Origin: Cichorium intybus | Lineage: Eukaryota > Streptophyta > Magnoliopsida > Asterales > Asteraceae | Assembly (NCBI GenBank): GCA_023525715.1 | Contig: CM042015.1 | Coordinates: 86,704,250-86,768,249 of the forward strand | DNA: 64,000 nucleotides | Direction of reading: 5' to 3' | Shown here: positions 1-13,864 of the stretch, one piece after another | Layout: every line of letters starts with the position of its first letter | Numbering within the stretch: position 1 is the first letter of the stretch | Translations under genes and position numbers: made by a program | The notes under the pieces: generated by a model | Told to the model about the DNA's origin: nothing | Database searches by the model: none | Seen by the model: the letters and a program-made list of their open reading frames with translations, nothing else

Positions 1-426
1 AGTATATAAATATGAAATGAAGTAGCTAGGACTTATCATAATCATAAATAAACATCCAAAATGTTTGGGAATGATTGGAAACCATCAGAGCATCGTACAT
101 TGGTCAAATGAGAAAACCTTGAAGTTTTTTTGTGTGTAGGGGCCACACGGGCTACGTAGTCTGTCAAATTATGACAAACAAATGTCTGTCATCTTAGATT
201 ATGACGAGACTTTCAATGATAGACTTTGTCTATCATCTACAACCATTTACGACAGACATTGTCTGTCCTAATTGTATGTCATATATGTCTGTCATAAATT
301 TATGACAGATAAATGTCTGTGATCTTTCATTTATGACTGGGTTTTCAATGACACACATTTGTTTGTCATCTATGGTCATTTATGACAGACATTGTCTATC
401 ATGAGAAGCTTTTTTTCGTGGTAGTG
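1..426. mobile_element. CACTA-type transposon, 3' part
   Basis: The segment is dense in short palindromic units built on TTATGACAGACATTGTCTGT, repeated in both orientations from about 160 to 405. It ends at 426 in TTTTTTTCGTGGTAGTG, the inverse of a CACTA terminus (CACTACCACGAAA). The same unit type fills the ends of the complete CACTA element at 46595-48706, so the two belong to one family. The 5' terminus was not found and probably lies left of the window. Confidence 0.55.
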
Positions 427-1412
427 GGTCCAACCTCTTGTCCTTCTTTTTCTAGATTTGTTAGTCGAATTTCTTGTTAGTTTTGTAGTTAGGTCAGATT
501 AGGTTTACGTGTAAGAGAGTGCTGAGAGTTTTTGCGGTGAGGATTTGAGTTGTATTTGTTAAAGAATCTGGTTCTTCATCATTTAGAGAGTTGATTCAAA
601 TTTTTGTTGCGATGTTTGTGAGTTTTAATTAACATATTACAAAGATTATATAATCGAGATAAAGGAGATGAATTTTGTATATATTCAGTACATCAAGAGC
701 GTATAGTAAAGCAACTCCAAGATACTTCCAAATCTACGTGTAAAGGGCCCAAACGGTCGATGTTACGTTTATGTGAATATGAATAATATAATTTCATATG
801 ATTGATGGTTGTAAGATTTGAAACATATCATATAGATATACCTTTTTTTTTAACAGCAAATTTATTAAAACCAGCAAAAAAACTGGGAAAAGAAACTACA
901 AGAATAACAAACACATCATCGAAGGAAACCTATGCTAAATGGCACTATACAATTGCTATACATATACAGTCAATCATATAGATATACCTGCAATATGCAA
1001 ACAAATGGTCATACCCCACAAATGTGTTTGAGAATAAGAGCCATAGATTCTAATCACGATTTTACTTGTTCCCAACAACACTCTGAAACCTGACATGTAT
1101 GAAATATGACAAACCCACATCTTGTTTATTAATTAACCATCATGTCTACATCTTTGGTTTCTTATTTGAAAAAAAAAAGGAACTTTGTCGTAACGATTTC
1201 ATTAATCAACAATTTATGTTATCCCGTATGTTTATGTTAGCATTAATGGACGAAAATATTTACTTTGAATTGAAAGTTTACGAAAGAAAACTGTAAAAGA
1301 AGGTTTTGCATTAATAATGTTTTTGTTTTGAAAATATCTAAAATTTTGAACTTTGAAATTGTAATAAAGTCACGTTTAACTAGTAAAATTAGGGTTAGTA
1401 AACTTGTTAGCG
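427..1412. other. No gene seen (AT-rich spacer)
   Basis: The sequence is AT-rich. Short open frames near 1099-1296 have no recognisable motif, no clear exon borders and no composition shift. I see no gene or terminal repeat here. Confidence 0.5.
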
Positions 1413-1521
1413 CACTACAAGAGAATCATGTATTTACCCAAGGATACTTTGTGACGCGAAGAAATAGCGACGCAATAAAAGGCCACGATATCTTGTATTT
1501 ACCCGTGGATATCTTGTAGTG
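1413..1521. mobile_element. Very short CACTA-like inverted-repeat unit
   Basis: It starts CACTACAAGAGAAT and ends ATATCTTGTAGTG, a near-perfect inverted CACTA terminus over about 10 bp. The flanking triplets (GCG and TGA) do not match, so a target duplication is not supported. It may be a deletion derivative or the fused ends of a larger element. Confidence 0.45.
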
Positions 1522-1600
1522 TGATGAATTAATGACACAAAAAATCTTAATATTGTGAAAGTTTAACGAAGAAATAGCGACGCAATAAAAGGCCACGATA
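1458..1600. repeat. 33-bp direct repeat, two copies
   Basis: A 33-bp sequence starting GAAGAAATAGCGACGCAATA occurs at 1458-1490 and again, identical by eye, at 1568-1600. The first copy lies in the short CACTA-like unit and the second just outside it. Motifs of the type CATCGGTA and ACCGACG continue at 1603-1670 and 2270-2370, suggesting subterminal repeats of a decayed element. Confidence 0.7.
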
Positions 1601-1724
1601 ATCACCGACATTTTATCGACATATTTAGAATAAAAAGAAAATTTTATTAAAATTAAAGCCTCCATCGGTATTTCGTCAAAAAGTCCTTTCTTTTTTGTTA
1701 TTTTTACTTTTTCTCTTGTTATTG

Positions 1725-1748
1725 TAATAATAATAATAATAATAATAA

Positions 1749-1786
<38 letters not shown>

Positions 1787-1809
1787 TATTACTACTACTA
1801 CGTTTATTA

Positions 1810-1862
<53 letters not shown>

Positions 1863-1950
1863 AGAATAAAATATGTGTATGTATATATATGTGGGTCTGT
1901 ATATTTGTATGTGTACGTATATATATGTAGGTATATGTATGTATGTATGC

Positions 1951-1993
<43 letters not shown>

Positions 1994-2154
1994 GACATTA
2001 CACTGTGTTTTTGTTAGTACACATAACCTCGTATATACCTATACATATACACACATAATAAACATAATAAGAAACATAACATTAATATTAATAGTAATAA
2101 CAATAAACTTAATAATAAACATAATGATGATAATAATAAAAATAAAGCTAATTA

Positions 2155-2202
<48 letters not shown>

Positions 2203-2205
2203 TAA
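1725..2205. repeat. (AAT)n/(ATT)n and (TA)n microsatellite cluster
   Basis: An AAT tract (about 1726-1770) is followed by its complement ATT (to about 1861), a (TA)n tract at 1954-1991 and another AAT tract at about 2154-2203. The opposed AAT and ATT runs can pair as a hairpin. Open frames here encode only Asn, Ile/Tyr or Tyr runs and are not genes. Confidence 0.85.
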
Positions 2206-2849
2206 TAATATTATTATTAGTAGTACAATAATAATACAAAAAACAAAAATAACATTGAGTATTGAAAAGGTGACCATCGGTAAAGCATCGATATTTACCG
2301 ACGCAATACCGATAGAGTTTATAATATTCTGAAAATACTTATTTTGCGTCAGTAAAACGTCGGTAGCCATGTTTGTATGTAGTTTTTCCAATTAATTGCT
2401 CCATTGTTTTGCCAATTAACTTATTTTACGTGTATAATCATATTTGTATATGTGCTTTGATACCGATTAAGATTTATGTTTATAAAACAAAGGATTTAAG
2501 AGATCGATTTGAAACAATAATACGAAATGTGGAATAACGATGTCCATAGCAGTAAGCTATGCACATAAAATCGAAACCCCCATTACAGAATTCGATATAC
2601 GATAAAAAAAACTTAGAGATAATAGGTCGCTCATGTGAGATTGGAGGTAAACACCGATAAATTGATCCTATTTCAGAAAATTTTCAATTTCTTCAAATAA
2701 AAAAAATGAAACATAAATTCAAAGTGTGAAAGACAATATTACCTTATTAACCTTATCAAAGTTGATAAAAGAAATAGAAAGATGGGTTCTTTTGAGAACA
2801 AAAAGATTTCGAGAACTCTAGGATCTATTTTTGCCGGTAAAAAAAATTT
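2206..2849. other. No gene seen
   Basis: AT-rich sequence. Around 2270-2370 there are ACCGACGCAATACCGAT-like and CGTCAGTAAAACGTCGGT-like stretches in inverted arrangement, related to those near 1600-1670. They probably belong to a decayed DNA transposon. No coding sequence is supported. Confidence 0.4.
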
Positions 2850-2854
2850 CGAAA

Positions 2855-2963
2855 AAATATGTACAAGCGATATATGTACAAGCAATATATGCATATTATG
2901 CACATTCGCTGAAAAAAAAATTCCAAAAAATATGTACAAGGGATATATGCATATTATGCACAT
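2855..2963. repeat. Imperfect tandem repeat of about 60 bp
   Basis: The phrase AAAAAATATGTACAAG, then GATATATGCATATTATGCAC, occurs at about 2857-2905 and again at 2924-2962. The first copy carries an extra short inner duplication of GTACAAGC-ATATAT. Confidence 0.6.
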
Positions 2964-2989
2964 TTTTCATTATACATTTTGACGTAAAA

Positions 2990-2993
<4 letters not shown>

Positions 2994-3077
<84 letters not shown>
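2994..3077. repeat. (GA)n microsatellite, about 42 units
   Basis: An uninterrupted GA tract of about 84 bp follows ATG at 2991 and is itself followed by ATGATAAATATGG. Arg-Glu and Leu-Ser repeat proteins predicted across it are artefacts. GA tracts can bind plant GAGA-binding (BPC) proteins, but no adjacent gene was recognised. Confidence 0.9.
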
Positions 3078-3614
<537 letters not shown>

Positions 3615-3675
3615 AAGGAAAAAGTTAAAATCTCAAGTTTGAGCATGTATATAATAATGATAGGATTATGCTTGT

Positions 3676-4164
3676 CACTACTAGAGAAGTGGGTATTTAG
3701 CCACGAAAAATAACCACGCAAAATTTGCGTGGTTAAATAACCACGCAATTTCCACGCATCTGTTACACAACCTGAAACCCCAAAATTTAAACACGCATTG
3801 GTGACGGAACAACCCCAAATTTGCGTGGTTAATAACTTGCGTTGTTATTGCGTGGTTAATTACTTGCGTTGTTATTGCGTGGTTAACAACTTGCGTTGTT
3901 ATTGCGTGGTAATTGCGTGGTAAATTATTTGCGTGGTTATCGCGTTGCTAATAATTCGCGTGTATATTGTGTGTTTAACAGTTTGCGTGTCTATTGCGTG
4001 GTTAATAATATGCGTGGTTACTGCGTGGCTAAAGCGTGGTTACAATTTAGCCACAAGGGGTTTTCCTACAGGTCAGTTTTCGTGGTTATTGCGTGGTTAT
4101 TCGGCTTCTGCCACACAACAACCACGGAAATTTGCGTGGTTAAACCCCTTGTTTTCTAGTAGTG
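3676..4164. mobile_element. Non-autonomous CACTA MITE with target duplication
   Basis: A 489-bp element starts CACTACTAGAGAAG and ends CTTGTTTTCTAGTAGTG, forming CACTA terminal inverted repeats. It is flanked on both sides by TGT, the 3-bp target duplication expected for CACTA insertion. The interior is almost wholly subterminal repeats of the type TTGCGTGGTTA, mostly in one orientation, with the inverse (ACCACGCAA) near the left end. It has no coding capacity, so it must be mobilised in trans by a related transposase. Confidence 0.88.
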
Positions 4165-5466
<1,302 letters not shown>

Positions 5467-5489
5467 CACTATAAGAAAACAGCGATTTA

Positions 5490-6040
5490 GCAACGGACGA
5501 ATTCCGTTGCTAAACCTTGAAATTCCGTTGCTAAATGGGTTTTGCAACGGAAATTGTTACGGAACTGTTCCGTTACAATAAACCTCGTAGCGAATGAGTT
5601 TGTTACGAACTTTTATTTACGTAGCAAGTTTGCTACGGACTGATTCCGTAGCGCATGTATTCCGTAGCGAATTCCGTAGGTGGACTCCGTAGCGATTTCC
5701 GTAGCCGTTTGTCCGTAGCGAATTCCATAGTTCTTTTTCCATTGCTACTTCTGTAGCAGATTTCGTTGCAAATTTCGTTGCAATAATTTTGTTGCAAATT
5801 CCGTTGTCAAGCTTCCGTAGTAAAATTCGTAACAATAATTCTGTAACAAATTCCGTGGTCAGGGTTCTGTAGTAAAATCCGTAACAATAATTCTGTAGCA
5901 AAATCCGTGGTCAAGCTTCCGTTGTAAACTTTGTAGCAAATTTCGTGGTCAAACTTCCGTAGTAAGATCCGTTGTCAAGCTTCCGTAGTAAGATCCGTAG
6001 GTGTAATTTCGTAGCAAAACTTGTAGCAAATTTTGTTACG
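5490..6040. repeat. Left subterminal repeats of the 9-kb CACTA element
   Basis: More than twenty units of the kind TTCCGTAGCAAA, GTTGCAAATT and TCCGTGGTCAAGCTTCC are spaced about 15-30 bp apart. In En/Spm such subterminal motifs bind the element's own regulatory protein. That role is inferred here from position and repetition. Confidence 0.8.
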
Positions 6041-6234
6041 AAGAAATTCACGAAACAATTTACAAAAATAAATATAATTTCTAATTATTTGGTACCAATA
6101 TCTAAAAGCAGAAATACGTATAACAAAACAAATTTGCATATTATTAAATAAAGCCAATAATTCTTATTACATGAAAAGTAAAAAAGTCTAAATCAAAATA
6201 AATACTTGCTAAAAACAAATCAATACTATTCGAT

Positions 6235-6876
6235 CTAATTCGTGCTCTTGTCTTTTAAGATGTCAAAAAATATTTGGAGTTTTTTTTCAAGTTCTTCAAT
6301 TTTGGAGGTGCTTTGTTCATTTTTTGTCTTTAGTTGCTCCTTCAACTCTTCATTTTGTTCTTTTTGGGCTGTCACAAGTTCCTTCATTTGAGCCAAGTCG
6401 GCATTCTTATTGGATAGCTCTTTCATGACATTTGTCAAAAAATATCGTTAGAACCTTTATTTGATGGAATGACTTTTCCATCCGACCCAAAACCGTACAG
6501 CCTCCTTTTTTTGTCATGTCATCCAACAACATCATAAAACATGGCGTTATCATCTAAATCATCTCTTATTGCTTGTAATTCCTTGCGTTTTTCCAAATAA
6601 GCAGCCTGGAAAATTATTATACTCTAGATTTAGATGAACTCATTGGAAAAAAAAGATACAAAATCATAAAACTTTTAAAACAAGGGAACGTACATGAATT
6701 TCTCGATCTTTGTCATTTATAAAATTTTCTCCGTCATGATTTCTTATGTGCGTATACAAGAAAAACTCACTATGAGCCGGTTCTTGTTCATGTTGTTCCC
6801 CACCAATTTTATCATGTCCATCTTCATCTCCAAAGCTATCAGTTTTCTGATCCGGCTCGACAATCTTGTTTTCCAT
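6235..6876 (-). pseudogene. Decayed CACTA-associated transposase (Transposase_24/Ptta-like)
   Basis: Read on the minus strand, an acidic segment leads into FFLYTHIRNHDGENFINDKD, the 'THxxxDGxFVxDxxxE' block of plant Ptta/En-Spm transposases, ending at a GT splice donor (EIH|GTACGT). After an intron, an AG acceptor near 6605 opens an exon encoding AAYLEKRKELQAIRDD and then RRLYGFGSDGKVIPSN, the 'G..GRVyGfGs' block. The C-terminus (6235-6438) is a coiled coil rich in Glu and Lys. A TGA stop follows FYDVVG, and a 1-base deletion in a T run precedes the coiled coil, so it is not functional. The N-terminal exons are uncertain. Confidence 0.7.
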
Positions 6877-9480
6877 AACGCCATAATCGTCCTAATTTGC
6901 ATAAAACCCCCACCAAAATTTCATTCACACAACACAAAGTAAAAAAAACAATAGAATTTTCATCATTATATCTACCGAGTTGCTGAATTAAACGAGAATT
7001 AAATGACACGAACGAATGGAAATAGAAATGGAGCATGCCTTCTACCTCTTCCCACATTCCCAAAGGAACGAAAACCTTGTTTTGTGTCCGAATACGTTGA
7101 CATAAAAACCAATGATTTAAGATACAAATATTCGACCCTATAAAAATGATATTAGAAACTATGATATGTAATGGACTTGGTTCCGTTTTGTTTGGAAGGT
7201 CCGAGTGTACCTGAAGGGGAATTTTCTTTTGAGAGAGCATGAGAAATCACTGATGAGAAATTCTTCTGGTGGCAAGTTGAAAAGCTTCTGGAATGTTGAA
7301 TTCCTATGAGGTGACTTCACGTTGAGCTGTTGTGTAGTTAACACAATTAGTAGGAATGAGTGAAAACCCCTAAAAAGAAAACCATAATCTAAAACAAAAA
7401 ATTTAGACTTGTTTACGGTTTTTGTTTGAAACCCGAAAACAAAAACTGTACCTGAGGTGGGGGTTCTTCTGCAGCATCAAACTCGAGTATTTCTGCAAGA
7501 TTTAGCAAAGTCAAACACACAGATCTGGTGTGAAACTGCAAGTAAATCATCTAACCGAATAGAACCCTAGAACAAATCTGTGTTTTTTAGCAGCCTTCAA
7601 GCATTCAACGAATTTCAATAATCCTAAACCTTTTCAAGCACACATCTGTGTTTATGAGCAGCAAACTAGAAGCATTTCAAGCAAAAATCAGTGCAAACCA
7701 CGACCCTCTTATAGTATAGTATCAAGTTGGGAGAGAGTATCTAAAGAATCTCAAAGTTGAAGTTGAACAACCTTACCCGTATTCAAATCACGACCATAGA
7801 GTGCCGTTTGGTGTGACTTCAGGGTTAACAGGAAATGGAACGCCATCTGGTGTGCCTCTGCTACACCATGTGCTCCGCCCCTAGCCCCCTTCGTCACCAA
7901 CCTGAACCCCCTCCGCTGCCCCCATTCGTTTGCAACCGGTAAGCCAAGAACATGAAGCAACCAAGATTAATGTGGTGAAGATGTCGATTTTTTAAGACCG
8001 GTGTCGATACGAGCTTCAATTAAAAGACTGGTGATTTGTTGATTCCCTGAGGTTGATGTCGGCTAGAAAACCCTAAATATGTATTCATGAGATGATGAGA
8101 TCATAGGAAAATGTGAACTTTTAAAGCAAAACAAAAAAAGACCCATGTATAGCGGGAAACAATATCACTCAAAAAATTGAAAATGCATCTCGTGTTTCTT
8201 TTATTTTCATTTTAGGACACAAAGAGACGACCTACATTTATGTAGGTCATAAATCATTAAAAATTCATGTAATATGACATAATTTTTATGAGGGTTAATG
8301 GCACCAAAACCCCTTAACTATGTATTTTGGTTTTAAATGGTCACTGTTTTAATTTTTGGTCCAATTAAGTAATTAAAGTCACAAATAACTTTTTTTAAAT
8401 GTCAATTTGTTGAAAATTACCGGTTGGCATCTGGTCACCTTACAAGAATCCCTATTGTACCTACATGGCTGCCACCTAATCAATTGATTGAACTGCTCAC
8501 CATAAAAAGAATGGTAACATACGTAAATTAGTTTACAAATCCAATAGCCTACAATTTTGACTTTTAGAGTCAAAATCCTACTTTACAAATTTTAGAGTTA
8601 AAACCCTACTTTACAAATTCAAAATTAGTTTGATGAGAAGTTTGTTGTGTTTATCAAGCATTTTTCAGAATAAAAAATTGAAAGATCGATTTCAAAGTAA
8701 CGATCCCTGTTTGCTCTGCCATCTCCTCTAATCTAGATTTCCCACTAACCAGTTCCTTCTCATCGCGTTCTCTCTTGTGATTCTGGTGTGCAAAGTCGTA
8801 ATTACGGCCATTTACTTCTCATCTTCCATTTTCTGTCTCCCTCTATGTCATTGTCAAAGCAATTACGGTCGTAACAACGAAAGCGGAGGAGGACGGCGGT
8901 AGGGGGTTTAGATGGGCGAAGAATTAGGATTGCTCTATAATAATTGATGTTCAGATGGGGCTTGAGTGGTAATTGTTCTCGCTCTTCCTTAGTTATTAAT
9001 ACGAGCATCTTAGTCGAAAATTTCTCACGGAGGTTATCGATAGAACGCTTCGTGGCTTAATCTAAACTTCAAATGATTTTTTGAAGAGCTACTGCTTTGC
9101 TGATGTATGATTGCATGGCAGCAGATTAAGAAGAGAATCGAAGGGTGTTCGGTAGAAGTAAGAATATCATCTATGTTGTCCAAGCCCTTACCCATGGATC
9201 CATAAAGATCGAGAGTTCGTCTTCAAATACTCTAAATTCAAATGGAATTCTAAGAGATTTGTGTCGTATTTTAGTAAGTCATATTATGAGCTCACAAGGG
9301 TAGGGGTGAAGAGATAAAGAAGGGATAATGTTATAATCATTCTACCGACGGTGGTGGTGGTAATGGAGATGCCATTGCTGATGGTGGAGGAGACACAAAA
9401 TACTATTTTTGAGTTTAGTATGATGGTTTGAGTTTGACCTTTGTCGTTTGCATCATCTTTATAGGCATTTAAGTAGTGGA
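6877..9480. other. CACTA interior, gene-like but unassigned
   Basis: This stretch has GC-richer patches (about 7740-7970, 8690-9060 and 9300-9440) and short open frames on the minus strand (7751-7960 and 8802-9008), but no motif I recognise. It may hold the 5' exons of the transposase gene or captured host sequence. A gene call is not supported. Confidence 0.35.
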
Positions 9481-9497
9481 ACAATGGGAGTGTCAGC

Positions 9498-9681
9498 AAC
9501 GTACACCACACACCCCTAACTCGTATGCACCAGTACGTACCGACATTGATTCAACTAACATCTCACGCCAACACTACACTGATACCTCACCCCACCCATA
9601 CTCACAAGTCACACCCACCCACACCTACGTACACCACACACCACTAACCCTTACGTACCCATACTGACATTGATACAACCA
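9498..9681. repeat. C/A-rich direct repeat of about 55-60 bp
   Basis: An ACGTACACCACACACC...CTAAC block followed by CGTACC(G/C)ACATTGATTCAACTAAC occurs at about 9498-9560. It recurs diverged at about 9627-9681, separated by further CACCCA-rich sequence. Confidence 0.6.
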
Positions 9682-9689
9682 ACCCACGA

Positions 9690-10240
9690 ACTAGCTAGGT
9701 AGGGTTTAGGCTTAGTTTTCCTATTTTATGTTTTATGGATAATTGATGGGTTAGGCCTAATTGGGGGTTATGTACCCATACTTATTTTATGGTTTAGGGA
9801 TTATTGGTACATAGGGGTTTAGGGCTAATTAGGGCTTATGTAACCATAGTTAGGGCTTATGTACCCATACTTAGGGTTTAGGTCTAATTATGGCTAATTA
9901 GGTGTTTATGGCTAATTAAGGCTTATGTACTCATACTTAGGGATTATGTACCCATACTTAGGGCTTATTTACCCATACTTAGGGCTTTTGTATCCATACT
10001 TAGGGCTTATGTACTCATACTTAGGGCTTATGTACCCATACTTAGGGTTTAGAATTAGGGCTAATTAGGGGTTTAGGGTTAATTAAGGCTTATGTACCCA
10101 TATAGGGCTTATGTACTCATACTTAGGGCTTATGTACCCATACTTAGAGTTTAGGGCTAATGGATGGGTTAGGGTTAATTAGGGCTTATGTACCCATAAT
10201 TATTTTAGGGTTAGGGCTAATTAGGGCTTATGTACACATA
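9690..10240. repeat. 21-bp minisatellite with TTAGGG cores
   Basis: The core unit CTTAGGGCTTATGTACCCATA is repeated with substitutions, most regularly at about 9930-10050. Flanking parts are more degenerate and mix in TTAGGGTTTAGGGCTAATTA units. Each unit contains TTAGGG, which resembles a telomere-like hexamer, but the 21-bp period shows an ordinary minisatellite. Confidence 0.8.
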
Positions 10241-10780
10241 CTTATCTTAGTTTTTCTATAATGATTCATTATTATTTAATTAAATTGTTAATAACACAAT
10301 TAAGCAATAAAAACGTGTTGTACAATTAAAGTCCAATAATAGTTATGTACTTATAGTTATAAATGACTATTATTAAACCGGATCCAAAAAAGAACTATTA
10401 TTAAAAATTTATACTTTTACAATTTCATTATCTTTAAAAAAAACTTGATATTTTTACTATAATACAAAATTTAAGGGTGAATTTCATGTATACCCTCGTT
10501 AAATATAATAATATCGTATTTGTCCGGTCTAAAATATAAATATCGTATATACCCTTCGTAATTCTCGAAGTATCGTATTTACCCGATTTTTAATTGCAAA
10601 CATTTTTTAAATATTTGTAATCTATTCCTATATTTAATAATCATTTTAATTTAATTAAAAACTAGATGGACCAATTTACCCCTAAATTTTGACATAAACT
10701 AGATGGACAATTTACCCCTTCCTTCCCTAACCTAAATGACGACCGAATTGCAACAATCAATTGTTCGTTCACGCATCCAC

Positions 10781-10966
10781 CACTTTCCCGCCCAACCAGG
10801 TCGCACTACAAATAAAATTATTTATTGCATTTAACCCATCACCGTGCATTCTATTACGATCAACGTGTGTGTTCTACACCTCCCTTCTCCAGCACTTTCC
10901 CGCCCAACCAGGTCGCACTACAAATAAAATTACATTTAGTACCAGGTCGCACTACAAATAAAATTA
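10781..10966. repeat. 40-bp direct repeats with a third partial copy
   Basis: A 40-bp sequence starting CACTTTCCCGCCCAACCAGG occurs at 10781-10820 and 10893-10932, and its last 26 bp recur at 10941-10966. The segment 10814-10842 is also present as a perfect 29-bp inverted copy at 11302-11330. Confidence 0.85.
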
Positions 10967-11419
10967 CATTTTTCGTTCCTTATATAATTTGTTTTTTTTG
11001 TCGAGCTGCGTTTTTCAATATATCGGGCTTCCGCAGCATCGCACGGACAGTCCAAATACTAGTTTTACATAAACAATGATATTTTCTGACAATTAATTGT
11101 TTAATGTTTGCATTTTTAATATATAATCTCTTTTGTTTATCGTAGCATCTGATTTTTATATTCTGAGTGTGAAGTCCTAATAAGATGAGAATTTGAAAGA
11201 TAAGATAACAAATTATTTATATAATAACAGTAACAAACAACCAAAGTAAATCGTAAAAGCATAAACCCTTTTGAAACATAGGATGAAAATTGAATGACCA
11301 TGTGATGGGTTAAATGCAATAAATAATTTTGCAACTCTCAAAACCCATATATGCAAAACCGATGCTCATTTTATCATACGTCTAAAAATGATGGCCACTT
11401 GTTTGTAAAAAATTTGAAA

Positions 11420-11785
11420 CCGTATTTACTCCCTCCATTCAGATGCGAAAACATTGATTGAAATCCTAAGCGGGAAACGAAAGCGTGAAATCGCGCTTCT
11501 AATTTCGAGATTTGGGATCGATTTTCACAGTCGCTCCTTTTCCTCCGTCCCTCCGATTGCTCCACTCTGCCATAGATCCACTCTGCCCTAGATCGTCATC
11601 CTCTCCCTCTTACGTCAATTCTCGCTAACGTATTGCCGCTGGTCTTGATTCCCTCTCTAGTTGCCAGTCGCTACCTGAACATCGATTATTGAGTTCGATC
11701 TTGGAAAGCCAGTGAAGTTTGCTCATCGACTTCACTTTTGGAGTTATTAGTCGACACCCACAAGTCCCTCAATGTCGATTCCTAA
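11420..11785 (+). other. Gene-like leader and first exon, possibly captured
   Basis: After AT-rich TIR sequence, this stretch is GC-richer with CT-rich runs typical of a plant 5' leader. ATGTCGATTCCTAA then meets a strong donor, GTAAGTTTTTTTT, giving a 4-codon coding start (MSIP) split by an intron. A long T-rich stretch with several TTGCAG/CACAG acceptor-like sites follows to about 12600. No downstream exon could be identified, so the captured gene is unknown. The call rests on composition and splice signals only. Confidence 0.4.
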
Positions 11786-12105
11786 GTAAGTTTTTTTTAG
11801 TTTTCTTTTGCTGATTTTCGCTTCTAATTTCTTAATTCTTCTATGTTCTTGCTGATTTCTTGTAATTTCTTGTTGATTTTTGGTTGTAATTTCTAAATTC
11901 TGATTTTTTTCATTTATTGCTAAGTCTTGTTATCAACTTCACTTCTGATTCGGATTTTGATTTGTTTAAACTGTTGCTGTTTTTGAATTGTTTATGAGTT
12001 CTGGAATTGAAGTTCATATCTGAATTCTGATTTTGCATAAGTTTTTTTTAACCGAATCCTGTTTCTGTCTTTCTGACTTTCACTGATTCATATTCTGATT
12101 ATTAA

Positions 12106-12337
12106 GGGTCCGTTTGGATGTGCTTATAAAACTGCTTATTGGCTTATTGGGTTTTTGGAAAAGCCATAAGTCATAAGTAAGGGCCTCCTTACCTATTAGA
12201 AACTGCTTATTTGCCTTTACCAAAGGTAAATAAGCAGTTTTTAATAAGTAAGGAGACCCTTACTTATGACTTATGACTTTTCCAAAAAACCAATAAGTCA
12301 ATATTCAGTTTTTATAATCACATCCAAACGGCCACTA
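12106..12337. mobile_element. Fold-back MITE
   Basis: The ends GGGTCCGTTTGGATGTG and the inverse of the right end (GTGGCCGTTTGGATGTG) match. Inner arms AAGTCATAAGTAAGGG(C/T)CTCC...AAACTGCTTATTTG pair over most of the 232 bp, so nearly the whole element folds into one hairpin. A clear target duplication was not found. The GTCCGTTTGGATG end resembles common plant hAT-type MITEs. It sits in the intron-like part of the MULE-like element. Confidence 0.75.
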
Positions 12338-13864
12338 ATTTGTTTAATTTGTTGATGAATCTGATTTTACACGACTGTTAAGTGTTAACCGAATGCTAAT
12401 TGTTGCAGATTTCTGCAATTGTTTATTTGATCATTTTCTTGCTGATTTTTGCACAGGATTGTTTTTCTTTGTTTTTGTCCCTGTTTTTTATGTTTTTGAT
12501 TTTTTTTGTTGGCTTTAATGTCACTTTTGTTTGTTTTTGAATCATTGATTATCATAGCATCCTACTTTTGTTTCTTTCTATTACAGCTGATCCTGAACCT
12601 AACCAAGCTTAGTCTTGGCTCATTTAAATTCACACTTTTTATTGCCCTAATATTGTGAGTTCCACCATTGTGATATACCTAAATTTTTTGATATTGTTAT
12701 TTATTAGTGTCGTTCTATGGTTGCGAGACTAAATAAGTTTTTTAGAAGTTTCATTGGTCTTTTTAGTACATACTAAAAACAAGTTTAATGTTTATGATTC
12801 CTCGCCTACATTGATAAGTTGTCATGTAAAATAGAGTTTTCTAATCCAGATTTTAACAACCATTTTATGCTGGATTATGTACTCCTTTTGATGAACTATT
12901 CACATGTTCACTTTGAAGAGATTAATGGCCGAATTGCTAAATTTGAGAAATTGCAAGTTATCTATATTAAAGAGTGCGTTTTGACCATCATTTTATCTAC
13001 AAACCTGTTAAATTTGGACTTTTTGGTATTTTGGCATTAACTCTAAGCTATATTTTTGTGTTTAATCACCATCACTTGATATAAATACTATTATTAGTCG
13101 TATAATCATGACGAGTGAAATAAATACTAACCATTTTTATATTTATGCATGTCAGGGTTGTTTGAGAGTATGTGAAGCGGTACATGGAGACTTCAAAATA
13201 TGGTCAAATGGAAGAACAAAAAATGTAAAAATAGAGGAGGAATATTATATTTTTCATGATTGTAATAGACATCTTTTATGTTGATTCTGTATTTCATAAT
13301 TGTTCTTTTGAATACGAACATATGTATCAAATTACGATAAAATGCTATCTATGATATGTGTTATTTTTGTAGTTGAAAATTTAGTAATTCATATTATAGC
13401 ATCTCAAATTAATATAAGCAAAAGTTTCACAAATCAACTAATAAATGTTGTAATGAATAAATCTGTAATTAGAAACCACATAAAGTGTTGTCAAACAGAA
13501 AGAAAAGTGTTGCATATTATAATGTAAAACATTAAAGTGTTGCACTATATACGGTATCTAATTTTGGTTTCAAAGGGGTTACGATTGTCGCGGGCAATAT
13601 GGATAATCCAAAACGTTTTGTTACTTAAGGGTAAAATAGTCTATCTCTTTCTTTTATTTAAATTACAATGATTATATAATATGAAAAATGATTATAAATT
13701 ATAAAAAATATTTGAAATAAAGGTTTGGGTATATACTATATTTTGTAAGTTAAAAAGGGTAAATACGAAATTTAGATTTTAGGCAGGGCAAATATGATAT
13801 TTTACTGTTTAATGAGGGTATATACGAAATTCACCCAAAAATAAATTATATAGCTATACTAAAT

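Larger units (their letters stand above)
10475..13836. mobile_element. MULE-like element with long terminal inverted repeats (Pack-MULE candidate)
   Basis: The left end GGGTGAATTTCATGTATACC and the inverse of the right end (GGGTGAATTTCGTATATACC) match, and similarity continues inward for over 100 bp as alternating ATATCGTATTTG and TATACCC phrases. The flanks AAAATTTAA and AAAAATAAA could be a decayed 9-bp target duplication. The interior contains a GC-richer leader with a start codon and splice donor (11420-11785) and a long T-rich intron-like stretch, which suggests captured host sequence. No transposase was recognised. It lies inside the 9-kb CACTA element. Confidence 0.65.

Noticed and set aside
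11374..11565. 63-codon minus-strand frame in the MULE-like element
   Set aside because: It is antisense to the leader-like stretch with a splice donor at 11786 and has no recognisable motif.
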